Assembly (NCBI RefSeq): GCF_000427785.1 | Contig: NZ_ATYR01000006.1 | Span: forward strand, 62,001-126,000 | Source of the DNA: Massilia alkalitolerans DSM 17462 | Lineage (GTDB): Bacteria; Pseudomonadota; Gammaproteobacteria; Burkholderiales; Burkholderiaceae_D | Length of the DNA: 64,000 bases | Direction of reading: 5' to 3' | Part shown: positions 43,452 to 51,055 of the stretch, in pieces | How the letters are laid out: the number at the start of each line of letters is the position of its first letter | Numbering within the stretch: position 1 is the first letter of the stretch | Program-made: the position numbers and the translations under genes | Notes under the pieces: model-generated | Told to the model about the DNA's origin: nothing | The model's input: only the letters and a program-made list of their open reading frames with translations | Database searches by the model: none

Positions 43452-45827
43452 ATGCTATTTCGCCAACTCCTGCTTGCCTTCGCCGCAGCCATCGCCCTCG
43501 TTGCCTGCGGCGGCAGCGCCGAAGATCCCGTACAGTCCGCCGGCATGGCGTCCACGCGCGCCAGCCTCGTCTCGGGGCAGCATGCGTTCCCTGGCATGCG
43601 CTGGGAGTACACGGTCGTGCGCACCGCCACGGGCTGGAACGTGGTCGACCTGGTCCGCGGTGGGGCGGTCACCGCGGTTCCCGCCAATGCGCGCCTGCGC
43701 TTCGCCGACAGTTCGCTGGCGCTCGACGTAGAAGGCATCGCCGGCCAGGTCTACCGCCTCTACCAGGCAGCGTTCGCGCGCATCCCGGACCAGGCCGGTG
43801 TGGGTTTCTGGATCGACGCCCTCGAGCGCGGTAGCTCGCTCGACGCGATCGCCGAGGGCTTCGTGGCCTCCGCCGAGTACCGCGGCATCTATGGCAGCAA
43901 TCCGTCCAACGCCCAGATCGTCGAGCGCTATTACCAGAACGTGCTCGGCCGTCCTGGCGAAGTGGCCGGCATCGCCTTTTGGCGCGGTGTGCTCGACCGT
44001 GGTGCGGCCACGCCGGCCTCGGTGCTGAAAGGCTTCAGCGAAAGCGCCGAGAACCAGGCGATGGTGCTGGTGGCGATCCAGAACGGCATCGCCTACCAGG
44101 AGCCAGGCATGGCCTATGTGCCGGTGGCGCGGCCCGGCGTCGACCGCAACGTCCCCCCCGGCAAGGTCGTGACCCTGGACGGCGGCGCGAGCAGCGTGGC
44201 GCCCGGTCGCAGCATCGCCTATGCATGGACCCTGCTGTCGAAGCCGGCCGGCAGCGCCGCCGTGCTGGCCATGTCCACCACCGCCACCCCGGCCTTCCTG
44301 GCCGACGTCGAGGGCAGCTATGAACTCGGCCTGACAGTCAGCGACGGCAGTGCAGCCAGTGCAATGGCGCGGGTGACCGTAAATGCCGCCTTGTGGCGCC
44401 CGGCCGAGGGACGGATGCCGGCCGGCGGCAATGCCGTGTACCTGGAAAGCGAGGCGGGCGACTACATCGGCGCCGGCAAGGCCTACCTGTACACCGGCGC
44501 CGACACGCTGTTCTCGGTCACCCCGATCGGCGCCGGCCTGCGCATCAACCTTACCGGCGACGAGAACTGGTCCGGCGAATTCGTGCCGCCCAACAGCCTG
44601 ACCCGGCTCCAGCCGGGCTACCACGGCAACCTGACCCGCTACCCCTTCCACAATCCGGTCCATGGCGGCCTGGCGTGGACCGGCGAAGGGCGCGGCTGCA
44701 ATACCCTGGCCGGCTGGTTCATCGTCGACAGCGTCACCTATGAAGGCAGCGTACTGAGCGCGATCGACCTGCGCTTCGAGCAGCGCTGCGAGGGCGGACA
44801 GACCGCCCTGCATGGCCGCGTTCGCTGGAGCGCGAACGGCAGCACGGCCGCTCCCAAGCCGGCGCCCGTGCCGGCCGGCCTGTGGACCCCGAGCGCATCG
44901 GCGCTGCCGGCCAGCGGCAACTACGTCTACCTGCAGAGCACCCAGGGCGACTACATCGGCGGCGGACGCACCTACACCTACACCGGCAGCAATGCCATGC
45001 TGAACATCGGCAGCAACAGTGCCCATCTGAAGGTAGGGGTGACCGGTGACGAGCAATGGAGCGGCGACTTCGCCGGCATGACCGGCATGACCCAGCTAGA
45101 GCCGGGCTACTACGGCGACCTGCAGCGCTACCCCTTCCACAACCCGGTGCGCGGCGGCCTGTCCTGGAGCGGCGAGGGCCGCGGCTGCAACCGGCTGCTG
45201 GGCTGGTTCGTGGTCGACAGCGTGAGCTACGTCGGCGGCAGCATGACGGCGCTGGAGATGCGCTTCGAGCAGCGCTGCGAGGGCGGCAGCAGCGCCTTGC
45301 GCGGCAAGATCAAGTGGCGCGCGGACGACAACACGGCGCCGCCGGGCCCGCTCAATCCGCCGCCGACCGGGCTGTGGACGCCCGCGGCGGGCGCGACGCC
45401 GGCGAGCGGCAACTTCGTTTACCTGAGCAGCATGCCGGGCGACTACATCGGCGGCGGCCTGACCCGCAGCTTTACCGATGCGAACGCGGTGCTGAAGGTG
45501 ACGGCGACCGGCGCGCGCCTGCAGGTCAGCGTGAACGGCGACAGCTGGTGGTCGGGCGACTTCGCGGGCATGAACACCCTGAGCCAGCTGCAGCCTGGCT
45601 ATTACGGCAACCTGCAGCGCTACCCCTTCCACAACCCGATCCGTGGGGGGCTGTCCTGGAGCGGCGACGGCCGCGGCTGCAATACCCTGAGCGGCTGGTT
45701 CGTGGTGGACAAGGTGAGCTACGTGCAGGACCAGCTGTCCGAGATCGACCTGCGCTTCCAGCAGAACTGCGAAGGCGGCAGCGCCGCGCTGCGCGGCAGG
45801 ATCCGCTGGAGCGCGGCGGCGCGCTGA
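43452..45827 (+). CDS. Lipoprotein with DUF4214 and three tandem unrecognised domains
   Basis: A 791-residue lipoprotein. The lipobox LVAC puts the lipid on Cys19. A DUF4214-type segment (about 95-210, VYRLYQAAFARIPDQAG and YYQNVLGRPGEVAG) is followed by a PKD/Ig-like domain (about 225-310). Three copies of a domain of about 150-160 residues start near residues 314, 477 and 641. Each copy has GDYIG, YPFHNP, GGL(A/S)W and GRGCN, then GWF and the end EGG-ALxGrixW, with two conserved Cys that could pair. I do not recognise this domain. Cell-surface or envelope binding is a guess. Confidence 0.82.
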   Translation: MLFRQLLLAFAAAIALVACGGSAEDPVQSAGMASTRASLVSGQHAFPGMRWEYTVVRTATGWNVVDLVRGGAVTAVPANARLRFADSSLALDVEGIAGQVYRLYQAAFARIPDQAGVGFWIDALERGSSLDAIAEGFVASAEYRGIYGSNPSNAQIVERYYQNVLGRPGEVAGIAFWRGVLDRGAATPASVLKGFSESAENQAMVLVAIQNGIAYQEPGMAYVPVARPGVDRNVPPGKVVTLDGGASSVAPGRSIAYAWTLLSKPAGSAAVLAMSTTATPAFLADVEGSYELGLTVSDGSAASAMARVTVNAALWRPAEGRMPAGGNAVYLESEAGDYIGAGKAYLYTGADTLFSVTPIGAGLRINLTGDENWSGEFVPPNSLTRLQPGYHGNLTRYPFHNPVHGGLAWTGEGRGCNTLAGWFIVDSVTYEGSVLSAIDLRFEQRCEGGQTALHGRVRWSANGSTAAPKPAPVPAGLWTPSASALPASGNYVYLQSTQGDYIGGGRTYTYTGSNAMLNIGSNSAHLKVGVTGDEQWSGDFAGMTGMTQLEPGYYGDLQRYPFHNPVRGGLSWSGEGRGCNRLLGWFVVDSVSYVGGSMTALEMRFEQRCEGGSSALRGKIKWRADDNTAPPGPLNPPPTGLWTPAAGATPASGNFVYLSSMPGDYIGGGLTRSFTDANAVLKVTATGARLQVSVNGDSWWSGDFAGMNTLSQLQPGYYGNLQRYPFHNPIRGGLSWSGDGRGCNTLSGWFVVDKVSYVQDQLSEIDLRFQQNCEGGSAALRGRIRWSAAAR
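44391..45827 (+). repeat. Three tandem coding repeats (about 490 bp each)
   Basis: The repeat units start at 44391, 44880 and 45372. At DNA level the blocks around TACCCCTTCCACAA and GGCTGCAA are nearly identical, suggesting duplication within the gene and possible copy-number variation between strains. Confidence 0.8.
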
Positions 45828-45859
45828 CAAGAGAAGCGGCGCCGGATGGCGCCGGGACG

Positions 45860-45888
45860 AAAAAAATGGCTGCCCGAGGGCAGCCATT
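45860..45888 (-). terminator. Rho-independent terminator of the RNA helicase gene
   Basis: On the minus strand a 10-bp stem AATGGCTGCC/GGCAGCCATT with a CTCG loop is followed by TTTTT. It lies 21 bases after the helicase stop. It may also stop transcription of the lipoprotein gene from the other side, though with a weak T-run. Confidence 0.85.
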
Positions 45889-45908
45889 CTTCATGGGGCA
45901 TTCAGCGA

Positions 45909-47549
45909 TCAGTAGTCGCCGAAAGTGCGGCGGGTGCCGTCAGCCGAACGCGGGTGCGCCGGCTTGTTGTAGCCACCTTCGCGGCGAGCGCCTTCCGGGC
46001 GGGTGCCACGGTAGCCGCCTTCGCGCGGTGCGCCGGCTGGCGCGCCTTCGCGCGGGGCCGCGTCACGGCGGTAGCCGCCTTCACGCTGCGGACGGTCGCC
46101 GTAGTCGCCGGTGCGCGGTGCGCCGTAGCCTTCACGCGGACCGCGATCGGCAAAACGGCTCTCGGCAGGGCGGCTGTCCGCCGGACGGGCGTAGCCGCCT
46201 TCACGCGGGGCACGGTCACCGAAGCCGCCTTCGCGCGGCGCGCCATAGCCCGGCTTGGAGAAGCTGCGCTGGCCCGGCTTGTGGGCATTGCGGCCGTCGC
46301 CCGGCTTCCAGCCCGGACGGCTGGCCGAACGGGTCGGCGCCGAACGCTTCGGCTCGAAGCCTTCCACCACGTCGACCGGGATGGTCTGCTTGGTGAAACG
46401 CTCGATGCGGCGCACGTTCATGTTCTCGGCGTGGTTCACCAGCGAGATCGCGAGACCATTGCGGCCGGCACGGCCGGTACGGCCGATACGGTGCACGTAG
46501 TCCTCAGGGAACTTCGGCAGGTCGTAGTTCACCACGTGGGTGATGGTGGGCACGTCGATGCCGCGGGCGGCAACGTCGGTCGCCACCAGCACGCGCACCT
46601 GGCCGCGGCGCATGCTGTCCAGGGTGCGGTTGCGCGCGCCCTGGTGCATGTCGCCGTGCAGGGCGGCGGCTGCGAAGCCGGCGATGTTCAGGCGGTCGGC
46701 GATCATGTCGGCGTCGCGCTTGGTCGCGGTGAACACCACGGCCTGGTCCATCGACTCGTCACGCAGCAGGTGGTCGAGCAGGCGGTTCTTGTGCGACAGG
46801 TCGTCGACAAAGTGCACCTTCTGCACGATGTTCTCGTGGCGGTTGGCCGCGCTCATGATCTGGATCGTCTGCGGATCCTTGGTGATGCGGCGCGCCATAT
46901 TGCCCACTACGCCGTCCAGCGTAGCCGAGAACAGCATGGTCTGGCGGGTAGCCGGGGTCGCAGCGACGATCTTCTCGATGTCCTCGATGAAGCCCATGTC
47001 GAGCATGCGGTCGGCTTCGTCCAGCACCAGGATCTCGAGCTGGGAGAAGTCGATCTTGCCCGATTCCATGTGGTCGATCAGGCGGCCCGGGGTTGCCACC
47101 AGGATTTCCGGATTCTTCGACAGCAGTTGCATCTGCTTCGGATACGGCATGCCGCCCAGGATCGACACGGCGCGGATGCGGCGCATGTCGCTAGTATATT
47201 GTTCGGTCGCGGTGGTCACCTGCAGTGCCAGTTCGCGGGTCGGGGTCAGGACCAGCATCTTCGGTTGGGCCGGAGTAAAGCGGACGCGTTCGCCACGGGC
47301 GCGCGCCGACTGCGCGCTCTGCGCCGGGGTGCGGACCGGAGCCGACGGCTCCATGTTGGCCAGCTTGTGCAGGGCCGGCAGCATGAATGCCGCGGTCTTG
47401 CCCGAGCCGGTCTGCGAGGAGACCAGCAGGTCGCGGCCGGCGATGCCGGCAGGGATGGCCTGTTCCTGGACCGGGGTCGGCTTGGTGTAGCCGGCGGCAG
47501 CAACTGCCTTGACGAGCGACGCGTGTAAACCTAGTGCTTCAAAACTCAT
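45909..47549 (-). CDS. rhlE: DEAD-box RNA helicase, RhlE-type
   Basis: A 546-residue helicase. The motifs are Q (PTPVQEQAIP, 24-33), I SQTGSGKT (44-51), Ia PTRELALQ, II VLDEADRMLD, III SATLD, IV/V VLVATDVAARGIDVP and VI HRIGRTGRAG, all intact. The C-terminal 150 residues are Arg/Gly-rich with a repeated REGGY/PREGG pattern, typical of RhlE-group tails that bind RNA. It unwinds short RNA duplexes, with roles in ribosome assembly and cold growth. A 386-base gene-free AT-rich region upstream may be a regulated leader. It ends before a strong terminator. Confidence 0.93.
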   Translation of the reverse strand: MSFEALGLHASLVKAVAAAGYTKPTPVQEQAIPAGIAGRDLLVSSQTGSGKTAAFMLPALHKLANMEPSAPVRTPAQSAQSARARGERVRFTPAQPKMLVLTPTRELALQVTTATEQYTSDMRRIRAVSILGGMPYPKQMQLLSKNPEILVATPGRLIDHMESGKIDFSQLEILVLDEADRMLDMGFIEDIEKIVAATPATRQTMLFSATLDGVVGNMARRITKDPQTIQIMSAANRHENIVQKVHFVDDLSHKNRLLDHLLRDESMDQAVVFTATKRDADMIADRLNIAGFAAAALHGDMHQGARNRTLDSMRRGQVRVLVATDVAARGIDVPTITHVVNYDLPKFPEDYVHRIGRTGRAGRNGLAISLVNHAENMNVRRIERFTKQTIPVDVVEGFEPKRSAPTRSASRPGWKPGDGRNAHKPGQRSFSKPGYGAPREGGFGDRAPREGGYARPADSRPAESRFADRGPREGYGAPRTGDYGDRPQREGGYRRDAAPREGAPAGAPREGGYRGTRPEGARREGGYNKPAHPRSADGTRRTFGDY

Positions 47550-47935
47550 GTGTACTTTTACTTTCGGAATTCAATCATGATCGCGCGTGTCGTGTCGAAA
47601 CGACGAGCGCAGAATAGCAACGCGAACCAACACTACGAAATGACTCAGAAATGAAAGAAATTTCGGCACAAAAGCTTTGCGCCGGGACGGTGTCTGGATG
47701 CTGACACGCAGGGCGGGAGGGCTTTTAAGAAGGGCGATCGTTTGTCGCCAAGGCTTGCGATGCTGCTTGTTGTACTGCTGTGGTGAACTGCTGGATCCTG
47801 TCTGTTCGGACCTGCTATTGCAGCGCACAAACGACATCATACATCAGATTAAAAAAGTCTGCACGCGGCCGTCCACTTGGACGGCCGTTGCTGGGAGGGG
47901 CTTAAGGCCGGTCTAAGCGCCGGCCTTGATGTGGA
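47550..47935. other. 386-base region without a convincing gene
   Basis: It lies between the start of the helicase gene and the end of the lytic transglycosylase gene and is clearly more AT-rich than its surroundings. An 89-codon minus-strand frame (47571-47840) has a low-complexity, Ser/Arg-rich sequence and no ribosome site, so it is not called. The region likely contains the helicase promoter and a long leader, as in cold-regulated helicase genes, and the terminator of the downstream neighbour. Confidence 0.6.
47866..47887 (-). terminator. Probable terminator of the lytic transglycosylase gene
   Basis: A 9-bp stem CGGCCGTCC/GGACGGCCG with a 4-base loop lies 48 bases after the stop. On the minus strand a TTTTTT tract follows after about nine bases. 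The longer-than-usual spacing makes this a moderate call. Confidence 0.5.
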
Positions 47936-49267
47936 TCAGCGCTGCTTGCGCTTGGACGAGGTGTTGCGTGCGATGCGCTTGCCGGACGAGGCAGTCGCCT
48001 TGACTTTGTAACGCGAGGTCTTGGCCTTCACGCGCGGGCTGCGCTCGGCTTCGAAGGCCACCACCGCGTTCTCGATGATGTTCTCGGCGATGTCGCCGGC
48101 CTGCGAGGCCGAGGCCTTCGGCACCAGGATGGTCGAGCCGGCCTTGATGGTCGACTTGGCCGGGATGTTGTTGGCTTGGCGGATGACTTCCGGGGTGGTG
48201 CCGAACTTCGATGCCAGCGCGCTGATGCTGGTGCGGGCGTTGGTGATCTTGTGGGTGGTCCAGGTCGACAGCTCGCGGCCCCAACCGGCCAGGTTCAGGT
48301 GGAACTTCTCGGCGTTTTCTTTCGGTAACAGGATCTTGGTTTTTTCGCCGCCGGTGATGACCGGTTTCTTGAACTGCGGATTCAGCGCGCGGAACTCGTC
48401 GAGCGACATCTCGGCCAGCTGGGCCGCGACGGCGACGTCGATGTCGCTGGTCTTGTCGATCGCGGTGAAGTAGGGCTGGTTGTCGATGACCGGCAGCGCC
48501 ACGTTGTATTGCGACGGGTTGGCGACGATGTTCTTGACCGCCTGCAGCTTGGGCACGTAATTACGGGTTTCCGCCGGCATCAGCTCGGCCAGGCTCTCGA
48601 AGTCGGTGCCCTTGCCGAGCGCCTGGTTCTTCTTGATGACGCGCTGGATATTGCCTTCGCCCCAGTTGTAGGCCGCCAGGGCCAGCTGCCAGTCGCCGAA
48701 CATGGTGTACAGGCGCTGCAGGTAGCTCAGGGCCGCATCGGTCGAGGCCAGCACGCCGCGGCGCTCGTCCTTGAACATGTTCTGCTTCAGGTTGAAGTCC
48801 TTGCCGGTACCCGGCACGAACTGCCACAGGCCGGCCGCGTCGGCGGTGGACAGGGCTTGCGGGTTGAAGGCGGATTCGATCACCGGCAGCAGGGCCAGTT
48901 CGGTCGGCATGCCGCGCTTTTCCAGTTCCTGGACGATGTGGTAGAGGTAGGGCGAGGCGCGGCCGGAGATGCGCTTGAGGCTGTCGGGACGGGCGCTGTA
49001 GGCCTGGGTGTGGCGCGCCACCAGGCTGTTGTCGACGTCGGGGATGGCATAGCCGCTGCGGATGCGGCCCCAGACGTCGGTTTCCTTGTAGTCGTCGACC
49101 TTCAGCAGGCCGGGCGCCAGGGGCGCGGCAGGGCGGGCGTTCAGCGCGTTCGCAGCCGAATTCGATACGGCGGCCACGGGGGCGTTGTCCATCGCGTAAG
49201 TCAGCGGGGAAGTGGCCAGCAGTGCCAGCGCGGCAGTCGCTACGGTCTTGCGGATCATGTCGTGCAT
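47936..49267 (-). CDS. mltD: Membrane-bound lytic murein transglycosylase, MltD-type
   Basis: A 443-residue periplasmic enzyme cutting the glycan chain of peptidoglycan with formation of 1,6-anhydro-MurNAc. The signal peptide (about 1-25, ending TYAM) has no lipobox. The SLT domain (about 100-230) has the catalytic Glu in PVIESAFNP, plus AAGLWQFVPGTG and AYNWGEGN. LysM-like segments follow (about 280-390, ending IKAGSTILVPK), then a basic tail rich in Lys/Arg. In E. coli MltD is a lipoprotein; here the Cys is absent. Two ATGs (49267, 49258) are possible starts. Confidence 0.9.
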   Translation of the reverse strand: MHDMIRKTVATAALALLATSPLTYAMDNAPVAAVSNSAANALNARPAAPLAPGLLKVDDYKETDVWGRIRSGYAIPDVDNSLVARHTQAYSARPDSLKRISGRASPYLYHIVQELEKRGMPTELALLPVIESAFNPQALSTADAAGLWQFVPGTGKDFNLKQNMFKDERRGVLASTDAALSYLQRLYTMFGDWQLALAAYNWGEGNIQRVIKKNQALGKGTDFESLAELMPAETRNYVPKLQAVKNIVANPSQYNVALPVIDNQPYFTAIDKTSDIDVAVAAQLAEMSLDEFRALNPQFKKPVITGGEKTKILLPKENAEKFHLNLAGWGRELSTWTTHKITNARTSISALASKFGTTPEVIRQANNIPAKSTIKAGSTILVPKASASQAGDIAENIIENAVVAFEAERSPRVKAKTSRYKVKATASSGKRIARNTSSKRKQR

Positions 49268-49594
49268 CGCTTTCCAATGTTGCGTCCGAGAACGGACGTA
49301 CTGGTCAAGGGGGCAGTGTACGTAGTCATGCTCGCGTCAGTCAAGGCATGCGGGCTCATCGTTACAAATTAATTTCCGGAGTTCATTTATGTAAATTGAC
49401 ATCATGAAAACGGAAATTGCAGTGAGATGCACGCCAGATCGCGGCAGGAAGTTGCCGATCCTGGCCGGTCGGAGGGGCCGGGCTTTCCTCATCTGTTCTG
49501 CCTCTAGCCTAGCCGCCGGAAGGTGTCAATCTATGAGGGGACGCAAAGAGTGCGTACAATCCGGCTTCTGCTACCGCCTTATAATTTGTCATCC
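49268..49594. other. 327-base intergenic region with divergent promoters
   Basis: It lies between the mltD start and the DUF1415 gene. An AT-rich part (about 49370-49415) contains TTGACA-like sequence, and a perfect TATAAT lies at its right end. A 91-codon frame at 49404-49679 overlaps the DUF1415 gene and has a Cys/Arg-rich non-coding look, so it is not called. Nothing else is seen. Confidence 0.6.
49580..49585 (+). promoter_or_regulatory. TATAAT box directly ahead of the DUF1415 start
   Basis: A perfect -10 hexamer ending 9 bases before the ATG at 49595. Transcription starting 6-7 bases downstream would give a leaderless or nearly leaderless mRNA. No Shine-Dalgarno is seen before the ATG, which fits this. 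Confidence 0.5.
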
Positions 49595-50164
49595 ATGCGT
49601 ACCGCAAACCCGAATGCCGACGACGACGCGATCGTCGCCGCTACCCGCCGCTGGCTGGAACGGGCCGTCATCGGCCTGAATCTCTGCCCATTCGCCAAGT
49701 CCGTCTATACGAAGGAGCAGGTGCGCTACGTCGTGTCCAGCGCGACCACGCCGGAAGCCTTGCTCGAGCAGCTCATGGACGAGCTGCAGCACCTGTCCGA
49801 CACCCCGGCCGAGGAGGTCGACACGACCCTCCTGATCCATCCCTTCGTGCTGACCGACTTCGAAGACTACAACGAATTCCTGGACGTGGCCGATGCCGCG
49901 GTCGAGGACATGCAGCTCGACGGTGAATTGCAGGTGGCAAGCTTCCACCCGGACTACCAGTTCGCGGACACCGACCCGAACGACATCGCGAACTACACCA
50001 ACCGGGCGCCGTACCCGATCCTGCACCTGCTGCGCGAGGACAGCATCGACCGCGCGGTCGAGGCCTTCCCGGAAGCTTCCGAGATCTTCGAGAAGAATAT
50101 CGATACCATGGAAAAGCTCGGCCACGAAGGCTGGGACAAGCTCGATGTCGGACCAGCACGCTGA
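49595..50164 (+). CDS. DUF1415 family protein
   Basis: A 189-residue soluble protein of unknown function. RRWLERAVIGLNLCPFAKSV (18-37) with its Cys, then LLIHPFVLTDFEDYNEFLDV and FHPDYQFADTDPNDIANYTN, and YPILHLLREDSIDRAV are the conserved blocks I associate with DUF1415. The conserved Cys-Pro-Phe and His residues hint at a redox or metal role, but none is established. A TATAAT box ends 9 bases before the ATG. Its end overlaps the DUF1289 gene by 20 bases. Confidence 0.85.
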   Translation: MRTANPNADDDAIVAATRRWLERAVIGLNLCPFAKSVYTKEQVRYVVSSATTPEALLEQLMDELQHLSDTPAEEVDTTLLIHPFVLTDFEDYNEFLDVADAAVEDMQLDGELQVASFHPDYQFADTDPNDIANYTNRAPYPILHLLREDSIDRAVEAFPEASEIFEKNIDTMEKLGHEGWDKLDVGPAR

Positions 50165-50354
50165 TCCGACGGGCGCGCCCCAGCGCCCCGACACCCCATG
50201 CGTGGCCGTGTGTTCGACCACTTTCGACGAAGTCTGCCGCGGCTGCGGCCGCACCTATGTCGAGGTGGCGCAGTGGGTGGCGATGAGCGCCGAGGAGAAG
50301 GAGCGGGTGTGGGTGCGCATCCTGGCGCAGGGCTACCCGCGCCGGAATACCTGA
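50145..50354 (+). CDS. DUF1289 family small zinc-finger-like protein
   Basis: A 69-residue protein with four cysteines, in PCVAVCSTTFDEVCRGCGRT (19-38), spaced C-x3-C-x7-C-x2-C, a likely zinc or iron-sulfur site. EVAQWVAMSAEEKERVW follows, as usual in DUF1289 (WxxMs-eeKr-vw). Function of the family is not known. It overlaps the preceding DUF1415 gene by 20 bases and is surely co-expressed with it. Confidence 0.85.
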   Translation: MSDQHADPTGAPQRPDTPCVAVCSTTFDEVCRGCGRTYVEVAQWVAMSAEEKERVWVRILAQGYPRRNT

Positions 50355-50369
50355 ACACCCCTCTCTATA

Positions 50370-50876
50370 TTAGAGACCCAGGAAGTCGCGCTTCCCGATC
50401 GGCACCCCGTTGTGGCGCAGGATCGCGTAGGCGGTCGTCACGTGGAAGAAGAAATTCGGCAGCACGAAGCCGGTGAGGTAGTCGTCGCCGCGCTCGAAAT
50501 GGCGCGCGCGCTCGCCTGCGCCGTGGGTGACGGCGCGTTCGCCGGCCGCGTCAAACGCTGCGCGCGGCAGCGACTCGATGTAGCCCAGGGTCTTGGTGAT
50601 GCGCTGCTGCAGTTCGGCGAAACTCTGTTCCGTGTCGTCATAGCGCGGCACGTCCACGCCTGCCAGGCGGGCACTCGCGCCCTTGGCGAAATCGGTCGCG
50701 ATCAGGACCTGGCCCACCAGCGGGAACATGTCCGGGAACAGGCGCGCCTGCAGCAGGGCGGCCGGCTCGATCTTGTGCTGCTGGGCGTGGGCTTCGGCTT
50801 TTTCCAGCACGCCGGCCAAGGCGCGCAGCATCTTCTGGAATACGGGGACCGAAGCGGAATACATGGACAGGCTCAT
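50370..50876 (-). CDS. DUF1993 family protein
   Basis: A 168-residue helical protein of the DinB-like DUF1993 family. MSLSMYSASVPVFQKMLRAL opens it; ARLFPDMFPLVGQVLIATDF and LPNFFFHVTTAYAILRHNGV are typical blocks, with His and Asp residues that might bind metal. The function is unknown. The ATG at 50876 has GGAGGAG 5-6 bases upstream on the minus strand, which decides it over frames starting further out. It converges with the DUF1289 gene, 15 bases between stops. Confidence 0.85.
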   Translation of the reverse strand: MSLSMYSASVPVFQKMLRALAGVLEKAEAHAQQHKIEPAALLQARLFPDMFPLVGQVLIATDFAKGASARLAGVDVPRYDDTEQSFAELQQRITKTLGYIESLPRAAFDAAGERAVTHGAGERARHFERGDDYLTGFVLPNFFFHVTTAYAILRHNGVPIGKRDFLGL

Positions 50877-51055
50877 AATTTCTCCTCCGAAAGATTCAAT
50901 CATAACAAGTCTTGTCGCGTCCTGCCGACAGCCGGACACGCGTGCCTATCTGTAAATAAGCAATTTGATGACGCTTCGGCATCCGGCATGCATAATCGAA
51001 CAATTCCATTGCCTTAAGTAAATTCCTGCCGGATGGCCGGAGCAGGCCGACACCG

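Noticed and set aside
47571-47840. 89-codon minus-strand frame in the helicase leader
   Set aside because: No ribosome site and low-complexity sequence; better explained as untranslated leader.
49404-49679. 91-codon plus-strand frame before the DUF1415 gene
   Set aside because: Cys/Arg/Ser-rich, no ribosome site, and overlaps the real DUF1415 frame.
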